Assembly: GCF_042654585.1 (NCBI RefSeq)
Contig: NZ_JBHSGR010000023.1
Coordinates: 26,500-90,499, forward strand
Length of the DNA: 64,000 nt
Direction of reading: 5' to 3'
Source: Geodermatophilus arenarius
Lineage (GTDB): Bacteria; Actinomycetota; Actinomycetes; Mycobacteriales; Geodermatophilaceae
Below, one piece after another: positions 24,533 to 34,695 of the stretch. The translations under genes were made by a program, and so were the position numbers. Positions within the stretch are counted from its first letter, which is position 1; each line of letters begins with the position of its first letter. A model generated the notes under the pieces. That model saw only the letters and a program-made list of their open reading frames with translations, was not told the origin of the DNA and did not search any database.

Positions 24533-24892
24533 GTGACCGAACCCCGCCCCCCGTGGTCCCGACGGCGCCGCCGCCTGCTCCTCTGGCTGGGCGCGGGGGC
24601 CGTCGTCGGCGGGGTCGGGGCGCTCGTGCTGCCCGCGGAGTTCGGTGTCACCGCGGCCTACCTCGGGGCGCTGTGCGCGTTCCTGCTGGTCGCGGCGGCG
24701 GTGGTCTTCGTCGCCTTCCCCGGGCCGGACACCGCCGGCGCGCTGCTGCGGTCGACGCCGGTGGCCGGCGCGGTCCTCGTGGTGGGGGTCCTGATCTCGC
24801 TGTCGGCGGAGGGGCAGCCGCTGTGGTGGGTGGCCGCGGGAGTGGGCGCGGTGTGGCTGGTCTCCGCGCTGTGGCTGGCCCGCTCCGGCTGA
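24533..24892 (+). CDS. Small four-helix membrane protein
   Basis: A 119-residue protein. A basic N-terminus (SRRRRRLLLW) is followed by about four hydrophobic segments (residues 15-35, 40-62, 75-90, 95-115) with short polar links. I recognise no family. The GTG at 24533 lies seven bases after CACCCT with no Shine-Dalgarno, so it is likely leaderless. Codon use is normal for the region. Confidence 0.65.
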   Translation: MTEPRPPWSRRRRRLLLWLGAGAVVGGVGALVLPAEFGVTAAYLGALCAFLLVAAAVVFVAFPGPDTAGALLRSTPVAGAVLVVGVLISLSAEGQPLWWVAAGVGAVWLVSALWLARSG

Positions 24893-24935
24893 CCCGCGGG
24901 AGGGCCCCGACTCCGGCCGGGCGAGACTGCGGGAC

Positions 24936-25718
24936 GTGCACCTGCCCTCCGCCTGCTACCTCCCGGACGGCGACGGCTACGTCGCTACCGCGCTGACCAT
25001 CGGGCCGTGGGACCCGGGCCTCCAGCACGCCGGGCCACCGGCGGCGCTGCTCGCCCGCGAGGTCGAGCGCACCGGCGGCATCCCCGGCGGGCAGACGGTG
25101 CGGCTGGCCTACGACGTCCTCGGGCCGGTGCCGGTGGGACCGGTGCGGGTGGAGGCGCGGGTGCTGCGCCCGGGCCGGCGGATCGAGCTGGTGGAGGCCA
25201 CGCTCACCGCGGGCGGGCGCACGGCGATGCGGGTGACCGCCTGGCGGATGCGCAGCCGCGACGCGGCGGACACCGCCACGCCCCCGCAGCCGGCCGCCGT
25301 CGGCCCGGAGGACGCCCGCCCGGCGGTGTTCGACGTGTTCCGCGAGGAGGTCGCCTACCACCGCGCGCTGGACTGGCGGGAGGCGTCGGGCTCGCTCACC
25401 GGCACCGGGCCGGCCGCGGCCTGGACCCGGCCGCTGTGCGCGCTGGTCGAGGGCGAGCCGATGACGCCGCTGGAGCACCTGCTGGTCATGACCGACGCGG
25501 CCAGCGGCATCTCCGCCGAGCTCCCGTGGGACCGGGCGACCTTCGCCAACGTCGACCTCGTCGTCGCGCTGTTCCGGCAGCCGGCGGGCGAGTGGCTGGG
25601 CATGGACGCGACGACGACGATCGGGCCCGGCGGCGTCGGGCAGTGCTCGGCCGAGCTGCACGACACCACGGGGCGGATCGGCCGCTCGGTCGCCTCGCTG
25701 TTCGTCGAGCCGAGGTAG
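24936..25718 (+). CDS. Acyl-CoA thioesterase family protein (double hotdog)
   Basis: A 260-residue protein of the TesB-like thioesterase family. The first hotdog (residues about 20-115) has LTIGPWDPGLQHAGPPAALLAREVER and RLAYDVLGPVPVGPV. The second (about 150-258) has MTPLEHLLVMTDAASGISAELPW and GMDATTTIGPGGVGQCSAELHDTTGRIGRS. It probably hydrolyses acyl-CoA esters in the cytoplasm. GTG 24936 follows GAGACT by seven bases. Confidence 0.85.
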   Translation: MHLPSACYLPDGDGYVATALTIGPWDPGLQHAGPPAALLAREVERTGGIPGGQTVRLAYDVLGPVPVGPVRVEARVLRPGRRIELVEATLTAGGRTAMRVTAWRMRSRDAADTATPPQPAAVGPEDARPAVFDVFREEVAYHRALDWREASGSLTGTGPAAAWTRPLCALVEGEPMTPLEHLLVMTDAASGISAELPWDRATFANVDLVVALFRQPAGEWLGMDATTTIGPGGVGQCSAELHDTTGRIGRSVASLFVEPR

Positions 25719-25788
25719 CGGCAACTCCGAGCCGCACCGGGTTGGATGGGCACCGACCCCCACGAGCCACCGGAGGACCGGATCCCGC

Positions 25789-26679
25789 ATGGCACCGTTC
25801 ACCGACCTGCTCGACTGGCTGGCCGGCCGCGGCCTGGAGATCGTACTGATCATCCTGGGCTCGGTCCTGGTGGCCCGGTTCGTCAGCTGGGTGGGCGACC
25901 GGATCACCAGCCGCATCGACGCCCGCTCCACCGGGGGTGACGTGCTGGTCCGCTCCGAGGCGGCCAAGCACCGGCACTCGCTCACCCAGGTCGTCACCTG
26001 GACGCTCATCGTGATGGTCTACGCGGTGGCGGCGTTCTACGTGCTCGACCGCCTCGGCGTGCCGGTCACCGGCCTGGTCGCCCCGGCCACCGTGCTCGGC
26101 GTGGGGCTCGGCTTCGGCGCGCAGCGGATCGTCGGCGACGTCCTGGCCGGGTTCTTCCTCATCACCGAGCGGCAGTACGGCTTCGGCGACGTCGTCTCGA
26201 TCCAGGTGGTCGGCGGCGGCGACCCGGCCGACGGCACCGTCGAGGACGTCACGCTGCGGATCACCCGGCTGCGCTCGGCCGACGGCGAGGTGGTCACCAT
26301 CCCGAACGGGCAGATCGTCAAGGTGGTCAACCTGTCCCGCGACTGGGCGCGCGCGGTGGTCGACGTCCCGGTGCCGACGACGGCCGACGTCACGCGGGTC
26401 AACGAGATCCTCCGCGAGGTGGGCCGGCAGGCCTTCGCCGACCCCGACCTGCGCCGCCTGCTGCTCGACGAGCCGAGCGTGATGGGCGTCGAGAGCATCG
26501 ACCTCGAGCAGGTCAACGTGCGGGTGGTCGCCCGCACGCTGCCCGGCCGGCAGTTCGAGGTGAGCCGCGACCTGCGCGCCCGGATCGTGCTGGCCTTCGG
26601 CCACGCCGGCCTCAACGTGACCCCGGAGCCGGCACCCGCACCGGCGCCCGCCCCGGTCCGGCAGGGGGCGCAGCAGTGA
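25789..26679 (+). CDS. MscS-type mechanosensitive channel family protein
   Basis: A 296-residue protein. Three membrane segments (about residues 10-30, 62-85 and the pore helix 95-120) are followed by the cytoplasmic MscS beta domain. The pore helix region reads PATVLGVGLGFGAQRIVGDVLAG, and FFLITERQYGFGDVV follows directly, as in MscS. The beta domain has VEDVTLRITRLRSADGEVVTIPNG. It would release solutes on hypo-osmotic shock. The C-terminus ends in a Pro/Ala-rich tail. The stop overlaps the next gene's GTG (GTGA). Confidence 0.9.
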   Translation: MAPFTDLLDWLAGRGLEIVLIILGSVLVARFVSWVGDRITSRIDARSTGGDVLVRSEAAKHRHSLTQVVTWTLIVMVYAVAAFYVLDRLGVPVTGLVAPATVLGVGLGFGAQRIVGDVLAGFFLITERQYGFGDVVSIQVVGGGDPADGTVEDVTLRITRLRSADGEVVTIPNGQIVKVVNLSRDWARAVVDVPVPTTADVTRVNEILREVGRQAFADPDLRRLLLDEPSVMGVESIDLEQVNVRVVARTLPGRQFEVSRDLRARIVLAFGHAGLNVTPEPAPAPAPAPVRQGAQQ

Positions 26680-27173
26680 CCGTCCCGGGCGCGCCGCGTC
26701 CCGAGGAGACCGGCGGCGGCGACCCCGCCGGCCGCGGCCGCTTCGGCCTGTCGAACGTCTTCCGCCGCTCACCCGGGCACATCGGCCGGGCGCGCACCTC
26801 GACGCTGGTGCTGGCCGCGCTCTTCGTGGGCCTGGGCGTGCTCTACCTGTACGTGAAGCCGCCGGACCCGGCGACCGTCCCGGCCGGCGGCACGACGGAG
26901 GTCACCACGCCGGCGCCCGCGCCCGCGCCGGAGACGACGGCACCCCCGACGACTCCCGAGCCGGAGCCGACGACGCCGGAGGAGACGACGACGCCCGAGG
27001 AGACGACGGCGCCGACGCCGGTCCCGACGACCACCGCGCCGGCTCCCCCGACCCTGCCGACGACGACCACCCCGCGGACGACGGAGCCCGCGACGGAGAC
27101 GCCGACGACGCAGCAGCCGCCGTCCCCCGCCGAGGAGCCCCCGCCGACGACGGACACCACCCCGACCACCTGA
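26676..27173 (+). CDS. Single-pass membrane protein with Thr/Pro-rich exterior
   Basis: A 165-residue protein with a polar N-terminus (1-40), one transmembrane segment (STLVLAALFVGLGVLYLYV, about 42-60) and a C-terminal region of about 100 residues made almost only of Thr, Pro, Glu and Ala. The tail is probably extracytoplasmic, disordered and possibly O-mannosylated. No enzymatic motif is present. GTG 26676 overlaps the MscS gene stop, so it may accompany the channel. Its low complexity makes family assignment impossible. Confidence 0.7.
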   Translation: MTVPGAPRPEETGGGDPAGRGRFGLSNVFRRSPGHIGRARTSTLVLAALFVGLGVLYLYVKPPDPATVPAGGTTEVTTPAPAPAPETTAPPTTPEPEPTTPEETTTPEETTAPTPVPTTTAPAPPTLPTTTTPRTTEPATETPTTQQPPSPAEEPPPTTDTTPTT

Positions 27174-27182
27174 CGCGGCGCG

Positions 27183-27212
27183 TGGACAGCCGATGTGAAC
27201 GACGGTTAACGT
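27183..27212 (+). promoter_or_regulatory. Promoter of the acyl-CoA carboxylase operon
   Basis: TGGACA (27183-27188) and TAACGT (27207-27212) are spaced 18 bases. A start near 27219 would give a short leader containing the perfect Shine-Dalgarno AGGAGG (27233-27238) six bases before the ATG at 27245. Confidence 0.6.
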
Positions 27213-27244
27213 CCGGGGCGGAGATCCCACACAGGAGGCACAAC

Positions 27245-28821
<1,577 letters not shown>

Positions 28822-28825
<4 letters not shown>

Positions 28826-30795
28826 CCGCCGTGTTCGACACCGTCCTCGTCGCCAACCGGGGCGAGATCGCCGTCCGCGTCGTCCGGACGCTGCGCCGGC
28901 TCGGCATCCGCTCGGTCGCGGTCTACAGCGACGCCGACGCCGGCGCCCCGCACGTCCGCGCCGCCGACGTCGCCTACCGGCTCGGCCCCGCCCCGGCCGC
29001 GGAGAGCTACCTGTCGGTGGAGCGGGTGGTCGAGGCGTGCCTCGCCACCGGCGCGCAGGCCGTGCACCCCGGCTACGGCTTCCTCTCGGAGAACCCGGCC
29101 CTGGCCGCCGCGCTGGCCGACGCCGGCGTCGTGTTCGTCGGCCCGCCGGCCGAGGCGATCCGGGTGATGGGCGACAAGATCACCGCCAAGAAGACCGTGG
29201 TCGCCTCGGGCGTGCCGGTCGTCCCCGGCATCGCCGAGCCCGGCCTCACCGACGACGACCTGGTGGCCGCCGCCCCCGGGATCGGGTTCCCGGTGCTGGT
29301 CAAGCCCTCGGCGGGCGGCGGCGGCAAGGGCATGCGGGTGGTCGAGGACGCCGCCGGGCTGCCCGCGGCGCTGGCGTCGGCCCGCCGGGAGGCGCGTGCG
29401 GCGTTCGGCGACGACACGCTGTTCCTCGAGCGGTTCGTGCAGCGGCCGCGGCACGTCGAGGTGCAGGTGCTCGCCGACGCGCACGGCGCGGTCGTGCACC
29501 TCGGCGAGCGCGAGTGCAGCCTGCAGCGGCGGCACCAGAAGGTGGTCGAGGAGGCGCCGTCGCCGCTGCTGGACGCCGCCACCCGCGAGCGGATCGGCGC
29601 GGCGGCCTGCGCCACCGCCCGCAGCGTCGGCTACACCGGCGCGGGCACCGTGGAGTTCATCGTGTCGGCCGACCGGCCCGACGAGTTCTTTTTCATGGAG
29701 ATGAACACCCGGCTGCAGGTCGAGCACCCGGTCACCGAGCTGGTCACCGGCCTGGACCTGGTCGAGCAGCAGCTGCGGGTGGCGGCCGGGGAGCCGCTGC
29801 CGTTCACCCAGGACGACGTCGCGCTGACCGGCTGGGCGGTCGAGGCGCGGGTCTACGCCGAGGACCCCGCCCGCGGCTTCCTGCCCACCGGCGGGCGGGT
29901 GCTGGCGCTGGCCGAGCCCGCCGGCGTTCGCGTGGACTCCGGTGTCGCCGCCGGCACCGTCGTCGGCTCGGACTACGACCCGATGCTGGCCAAGGTGGTC
30001 GCCGCCGGCCCCGACCGCGCCACGGCACTGGCCGCGCTGGACCGGGCGCTCGCGGAGACCGCGGTGCTCGGCGTGACCACCAACGTCGGGTTCGTGCGGT
30101 CGCTGCTCGCCGAGCCCGCGGTCCGCGCCGGGGACCTGGACACCGCGCTGCTCGACCGGTTCGCCGCCGCCTGGGAGCCGCCCGCCGTCCCCGACGACGC
30201 CGTCCTCGCCGCCGCCGCGCACGTGTGGCTGGCCGCCTGGGCCGCCGCCGACCCGGCCGACCCGTGGAGCGCGCCCACCGGCTTCCGCGCCGGCGCGCCG
30301 TCCGCGCCGTTCGTCGTCCGGCTGGAGGCCGGCGGCCGGCAGCGGACGGTGACGCTGACCGGCACGCCCGCCGCCGCGCGCGCCGGCCTCGACGGCGCCG
30401 ACGCCGGGCCGCTGAGCTGCGCGCCCGAGGACGGCGGCCTGGCGCTGGTGCGCGACGGCGTGCGGTCGCACTGCCGGGTGGCCGAGGACGGCGACGCGCT
30501 GTTCGTGCACGTCGGCGGCGCCGACTGGCCGCTGCGCCGGGCCCGGCGGCCGGTGCTGCGGCCGGACGCCGCCGCGCACGCCCCCGAGCTGACCAGCCCG
30601 ATGCCCGGCACGGTGATCGCCACCCCGGCGTCCCACGGTCAGGCGGTCGGCGCGGGCGACCCGGTGGTCGTCGTCGAGGCGATGAAGATGGAGCACACGC
30701 TGCGCGCCCCGGCCGACGGCGTCGTCGACCTGCTCGTCGCCCCCGGCGACCGCGTCGCCCTCGACCAGGTGCTGGCCCGGCTCACCCCGGCCTGA
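28822..30795 (+). CDS. Acyl-CoA carboxylase alpha subunit (biotin carboxylase + BCCP)
   Basis: A 657-residue biotin-dependent carboxylase subunit. The biotin carboxylase domain (1-445) has VLVANRGEIAVRVVRTL, HPGYGFLSEN, KPSAGGGGKGMRVV and MEMNTRLQVEHPVTE. A linker region (about 445-580) follows, then a C-terminal biotinyl domain with VVEAMKMEH (biotinylated Lys622). It carboxylates biotin with bicarbonate and ATP, then hands the group to the beta subunit. GTG 28822 overlaps the beta-subunit stop (GTGA), so the pair is coupled. Confidence 0.94.
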
Positions 30796-30892
30796 GTTCC
30801 GCGGCCAGGGGTGCGCCGGGTCGGGAGGTCCCGACTGCGTGCCGCCCGGGACCGCGACGGGGACCAGCCCGGCACGGGTCGCTCGATCGGCC

Positions 30893-32032
30893 CTACGCGG
30901 GCACCGGCCGCGACGCCAGGATGGAGGTCCGGAGATCGTCCAGGGCGCGGTGCCGGGCGCCGGCCAGCGACGGTTCCGCCGTGGCCCGGGCGACCTGCAG
31001 CGGCACGCCCCGCGGCTGGTGCGCCAGCGCCTCCGACACGGCCCTCACGACGGCGGGACGGGGGCCCCACGTGCCGCCGAGGACGATGAGCCGGGGGTCG
31101 GTGAGCGCGACGACGGCCCCGAGTACGCCGCAGATCGCCTCCGCCAGGGCGGCGAGCACGCGGCCCTGCCGGTCACCGGGAGCGTCGACCACGCCCAGCA
31201 GGGCGTCGACGTCGACGGCGGTGGAGTCCGGCCGGCGCAGCTGCAGCTCGGCGAAGACCTCGGTGAAGGCGACGGCGCGGCCGTCGGGGCTGCGAGTGAG
31301 CACGTGGGCGATCTCGCCGGCGAGGCCGCCGTGCCCGCGGCGGACCTCGCCGTCGGCGACGACGGCGCAGCCGAGTCCCTCACCCAGGTACAGGTACGCG
31401 AAGTCCTCGAGCTCCCCCGGGGCCGCGGCCGCGCGCTCGGCGCGGGCGGCCCAGTTGACGTCGTTGTCCACGGTCACCGGCCCGGCGACCAGCGGGGCGA
31501 GGACCTCGACCGGGGAGAGCTCACCGACCAGGAACGGCGCGTCCGGCAGGTGCACCAGCCGGCCCGAGCCCCGGTCGACCGGGTCGGCGGCGCTGACCAC
31601 GGCCGACCGGGCCGGGCCCGGGCCGCCGTCCACGGCGCGGCGGGCCGCCGCCCGCAGCGCCCGAGCCACCTGGTCCGGCTGCGCGGGGCGGCCGACCGCC
31701 TCGGCCTCCCGGGCGACGACCCGGCCGTGGACGTCGACGGCCTCGGCGACGACACCCTCCGGGGCGATGCCGAGGACCAGGGCGACCCCGAGGTCGCCGG
31801 CGAGCGCGTAGTACGTGCCGATCCGGCCGCGGCCGGTGGTGCGCTCACCGGTGTCGCGCAGCAGCCCCGCCTCGGTCAGCCGGCGCACGCTCTCGCCGAC
31901 GGTGGGCTTGGAGATGCCGGTGCGGGCGGCGATCTCGGCGCGGGTCAGCCGGCCCTGGTCGATCAGCGCGCGGAGGACGTGCTCGTCGGTCAGCGAGCGG
32001 AGCAGCTCCAGCGACGGCTTGGCCGGGGTCAT
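30893..32032 (-). CDS. ROK family transcriptional regulator
   Basis: A 379-residue NagC/XylR-type regulator. The N-terminal winged helix-turn-helix (about 15-70) includes LTRAEIAARTGISKPTVGESVRRLTEAGLL. A ROK kinase-like domain follows with VDNDVNWAARAER and YLGEGLGCAVVADGEVRRGHGGLAGEIAHV. The usual ROK zinc-cysteine motif after the GE(I/L)GH element is absent, and the ATP-site residues look degenerate, which fits a sensor rather than a kinase. It is transcribed away from the DUF1479 gene, and the shared region carries two AGTAAGGA repeats that may be its operators. Confidence 0.9.
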   Translation of the reverse strand: MTPAKPSLELLRSLTDEHVLRALIDQGRLTRAEIAARTGISKPTVGESVRRLTEAGLLRDTGERTTGRGRIGTYYALAGDLGVALVLGIAPEGVVAEAVDVHGRVVAREAEAVGRPAQPDQVARALRAAARRAVDGGPGPARSAVVSAADPVDRGSGRLVHLPDAPFLVGELSPVEVLAPLVAGPVTVDNDVNWAARAERAAAAPGELEDFAYLYLGEGLGCAVVADGEVRRGHGGLAGEIAHVLTRSPDGRAVAFTEVFAELQLRRPDSTAVDVDALLGVVDAPGDRQGRVLAALAEAICGVLGAVVALTDPRLIVLGGTWGPRPAVVRAVSEALAHQPRGVPLQVARATAEPSLAGARHRALDDLRTSILASRPVPA

Positions 32033-32044
32033 GCGGACGAGTCT

Positions 32045-32102
32045 AGTAAGGACTGTTGCCTGGAACGCGCGGCTGCTCTAGGGTCCCACTCAAGTAAGGA
32101 GT
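32045..32102. promoter_or_regulatory. Paired operator-like repeats AGTAAGGA(C/G)T
   Basis: Identical AGTAAGGA octamers, each followed by CT or GT, start at 32045 and 32093, 48 bases apart. They flank the DUF1479 promoter (32056-32084): the first abuts the -35, the second covers the predicted transcription start. The second extends into a near-palindrome (AAGGAGTCCTT). Probably ROK repressor sites. Confidence 0.6.
32056..32084 (+). promoter_or_regulatory. Promoter of the DUF1479 gene
   Basis: TTGCCT (32056-32061) and TAGGGT (32079-32084) are separated by 17 bases; transcription would begin near 32091, giving a leader of about 35 bases that contains GGAG before the GTG at 32126. Confidence 0.65.
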
Positions 32103-32125
32103 CCTTCCTGAACGGAGTGAGCACC

Positions 32126-33430
32126 GTGACCCTCACCGCCTCCCCCACCCCGTACGCGCGGCACCTGCCGCCGCTGCCGCACTGGGAGACCCCCCCGGAG
32201 GACCTGAAGGCCGCGATCCGGGAGATCAAGCCGGCGCTGCGGGCGCGCATCGCCGCCTCCGGTCGCACGGTGGAGGAGGTCTTCGCCGTCGTCGAGGCCC
32301 GCATCGCCGCCGCGGTCGCCGAGATCGAGGCGGCGAAGGCGCGCGGTGAGCAGATCTGGCCGGTTCTCGACTACGCCGACATCGAGGCGGGCACGGTCTC
32401 CGCCGACGAGCTCGCGACGCTCCGCCGCCGCGGCTGCCTGGTCGTCCGCGGGCACTTCCCCCGCGAGCAGGCGCTGGCCTGGGACGCCGGCATCGTCGAC
32501 TACGTCGAGAGCAACCGCTTCTTCGAGGACTACCGCGGCCCGGGCGACGACTTCTTCGGCAGCGTCGGCTCCAAGCCCGAGATCTACCCCGTCTACTGGT
32601 CCCCGCCCCAGATGGAGGCCCGGCAGAGCGACCGCATGGCCCGGGTGCAGGGCTTCCTCAACGCGCTGTGGACGTCCGAGTCCGACGGCGTCCGGTGGTT
32701 CGACCCGGACCGCGACTCGCTCTACCCCGACCGCATCCGCCGCCGCCCGCCGGGCGCGGACTCCGGCGGCCTGGGCACCCACCTCGACCCCGGCACGCTC
32801 GACCTGTGGATGACCGAGGCCTACCAGAAGGCCTTCCGGCACCTGTTCGACGGCACCGTCGAGGCCTACGACCCGTACGACGCCGCCTACCGCACCGCCG
32901 GCCCGCAGTACCCCGGCTCCACCATGTGCTCGGCGTTCCGCACCTTCCAGGGGTGGACCGCGCTGTCGGACATGGACCACGACCAGGGCGTGCTGCACAC
33001 CGTGCCGATCCCCGAGGCGATGGCCTACCTGATGCTGCGCCCGCTGCTGCCCGACGTCCCCGACGACGACATGTGCGGCGTCACCACCAACCAGGTCTTC
33101 CCGGCCAGCGAGAAGTGGCACTCCCTGCTGCTGCGCGCCGCCAGCGGCATCCCCGACGTCCGCGCCGGCGACTCCGTCTGGTGGCACTGCGACATGATCC
33201 ACTCGGTCGCCCCGGTCACCGACCAGCAGGGATGGGGCAACGTCATGTACGTCCCCGCCGCCCCCTGGTGCCCGCGCAACGAGGCCTACGCCGCCTCCGT
33301 GCGCGACGCGTTCCTCACCGGCTCCAGCCCCACCGACTTCCCCGCCGAGCACTACGAGCGCACCTGGGCGAACCGGTTCACCCCCGACCAGCTCAACGAC
33401 ACCGGCCGGCGCGGGCTCGGCCTCGCCTGA
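32126..33430 (+). CDS. DUF1479 family protein (putative Fe(II)/2-oxoglutarate oxygenase)
   Basis: A 434-residue protein matching DUF1479 (YbiU/Gig2-like). The HxD metal pair is His219/Asp221 in GGLGTHLDPGTLDLWM, and the distal His359 is in VWWHCDMIHSVAPV, the facial triad expected for a non-heme Fe(II)/2-oxoglutarate oxygenase. The substrate is unknown. It is expressed from a promoter flanked by probable ROK operators, suggesting induction by a sugar or sugar derivative. I chose GTG 32126 because GGAG lies eight bases upstream; GTG 32117 is the alternative. Confidence 0.88.
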   Translation: MTLTASPTPYARHLPPLPHWETPPEDLKAAIREIKPALRARIAASGRTVEEVFAVVEARIAAAVAEIEAAKARGEQIWPVLDYADIEAGTVSADELATLRRRGCLVVRGHFPREQALAWDAGIVDYVESNRFFEDYRGPGDDFFGSVGSKPEIYPVYWSPPQMEARQSDRMARVQGFLNALWTSESDGVRWFDPDRDSLYPDRIRRRPPGADSGGLGTHLDPGTLDLWMTEAYQKAFRHLFDGTVEAYDPYDAAYRTAGPQYPGSTMCSAFRTFQGWTALSDMDHDQGVLHTVPIPEAMAYLMLRPLLPDVPDDDMCGVTTNQVFPASEKWHSLLLRAASGIPDVRAGDSVWWHCDMIHSVAPVTDQQGWGNVMYVPAAPWCPRNEAYAASVRDAFLTGSSPTDFPAEHYERTWANRFTPDQLNDTGRRGLGLA

Positions 33431-33470
33431 CCCACCCCCGCCCGAGCCGCGGCGCGGCAGGATGCCCGGC

Positions 33471-34511
33471 ATGGTGCTGGGGCTGCGACGACCGGTCGTG
33501 CAGGCGCCGATGGCCGGCGGGCCGTCGACGGTGGAGCTGGCCGCGGCGGTGTCCGGGGCCGGTGGCCTGGGCTTCCTCGCCGCCGGCTACCGGACGCCGG
33601 ACGCGGTGCGCGAGGAGGTCCGCGCCGTCCGGGCGCGGACCCGGGAGCGGTTCGGCGTCAACGTCTTCGTCCCCGGGCCGCCCGCCGACGAGGGCGCCCT
33701 GCGCCGCTACGCCGAGCGGCTGCGGCCCGAGGCGCGGCGGTGGGGCGTGGACCTCGGCGAGCCCCGCGCCGACGACGACGCGTGGGAGGCCAAGGTCGCC
33801 GTCCTCGCCGAGGAGCGGGTGCCGGTGGTGTCGTTCACCTTCGGCCTGCCGCGGCCGGACATGGTCGCCGCGCTGCACGACGCCGACGCCACCGTGCTGG
33901 TCACCGTCACCTCGCCGGAGGACGCCCTCGCCGCCCGCGACGCCGGCGCGGACGCGCTGGTGGTGCAGGGGGTCGAGGCCGGCGGCCACCGCGGCGGCCT
34001 CCGCGACGAGGACGGGGCGGGCGAGTACGGGCTGCTGCCGCTGCTGCGGCTGGTCGCCCGGGCGGTGGACCTGCCGATGGTCGCCGCCGGCGGGATCGTC
34101 GACGGCCCCTCGGTCGCGGCGGTGCTCGTCGCGGGCGCGGAGGCCGCGCAGCTGGGCACGGCGTTCCTGCTGTGCCCCGAGGCCGGGACCGGCGCGGCGC
34201 ACCGGGCGGCGCTGGGCGCCGGCCGGCCGACGGCGCTCACCCGCGCGTTCAGCGGCCGGCGCGCCCGCGGGCTGGTCAACCGCTTCCTCGCCGAGCACAC
34301 CGCCGCGGCTCCGGCCGCCTACCCGCACGTCCACCACCTGACGACGCCGTTGCGCGCGGCGGCCCGGCAGGCCGGCGACCCGGAGGCCATCAGCATGTGG
34401 GCCGGGCAGGCGTACGCGCTGGCCGAGGCGCTGCCCGCCGGGGAGTTGGTCGCCCGCCTCGCCGACGACGCCGCGGCCGCCCTCGCGCACCCCCGGCCCG
34501 GCGCCTCCTGA
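33471..34511 (+). CDS. Nitronate monooxygenase family protein
   Basis: A 346-residue FMN-dependent TIM-barrel enzyme. Landmarks are RRPVVQAPMAGGPSTVELAAAV, GLGFLAAGY, DALVVQGVEAGGHRGG (flavin region with the catalytic-type His) and VAAGGIVDGPSVAAVLVAGAEAAQLGTAFL. These match class I nitronate monooxygenases (2-nitropropane dioxygenase), which detoxify propionate-3-nitronate. The ATG at 33471 follows CAGGAT by seven bases without a Shine-Dalgarno; a start nine bases earlier is possible. It ends just before the SAM riboswitch promoter. Confidence 0.9.
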   Translation: MVLGLRRPVVQAPMAGGPSTVELAAAVSGAGGLGFLAAGYRTPDAVREEVRAVRARTRERFGVNVFVPGPPADEGALRRYAERLRPEARRWGVDLGEPRADDDAWEAKVAVLAEERVPVVSFTFGLPRPDMVAALHDADATVLVTVTSPEDALAARDAGADALVVQGVEAGGHRGGLRDEDGAGEYGLLPLLRLVARAVDLPMVAAGGIVDGPSVAAVLVAGAEAAQLGTAFLLCPEAGTGAAHRAALGAGRPTALTRAFSGRRARGLVNRFLAEHTAAAPAAYPHVHHLTTPLRAAARQAGDPEAISMWAGQAYALAEALPAGELVARLADDAAAALAHPRPGAS

Positions 34512-34519
34512 CCGGGCGC

Positions 34520-34525
34520 TAGGGT
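34520..34525 (+). promoter_or_regulatory. -10 element of the metY leader
   Basis: TAGGGT, with transcription predicted to start near 34532, at the first base of the riboswitch stem. No convincing -35 is seen. Confidence 0.55.
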
Positions 34526-34533
34526 TCCGCGCA

Positions 34534-34615
34534 GGCTCACGAGAGGCAGCGACAAGTACCTGGCTGGCTGCCCGGCAACCTCTCCTCCGTCCGAGGTGCT
34601 CCCAGGGGAAGAGCC
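34534..34615 (+). ncRNA. SAM-IV (SAM-I/IV type) riboswitch
   Basis: The leader of metY contains the SAM aptamer core. The outer stem GGCTC (34534-34538) pairs with GAGCC (34611-34615). ACGAGAGGCAGCGACAAGT follows, then GGCTGCCCGGCAACC (the diagnostic CCGGCAACC), and GGTGCTCCCAGGGGAAGAGC. The arrangement matches the actinobacterial SAM-IV class, which turns off sulfhydrylase genes when S-adenosylmethionine is abundant. The downstream leader holds a perfect 11-bp hairpin (34617-34640) and an SD-sequestering hairpin. Confidence 0.9.
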
Positions 34616-34667
34616 GGCCGCGCGGCGCCCGCCGCGCGGCAAGACGGAGCCCTCCGTGCGCCGCGGG

Positions 34668-34689
34668 GTCTCCGCGAGCGAGAGGAGAC
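34668..34689 (+). promoter_or_regulatory. Shine-Dalgarno sequestering hairpin of metY
   Basis: GTCTCC (34668-34673) pairs with GGAGAC (34684-34689), which contains the AGGAG ribosome-binding site seven bases ahead of the metY GTG. This is a plausible translational off-state of the riboswitch. Confidence 0.6.
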
Positions 34690-34695
34690 GGCGCC

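Noticed and set aside
26940..27170. Low-complexity ACG/CCG-rich repeat tract
   Set aside because: Encodes the Thr/Pro tail of the single-pass membrane protein in frame; no independent repeat structure.
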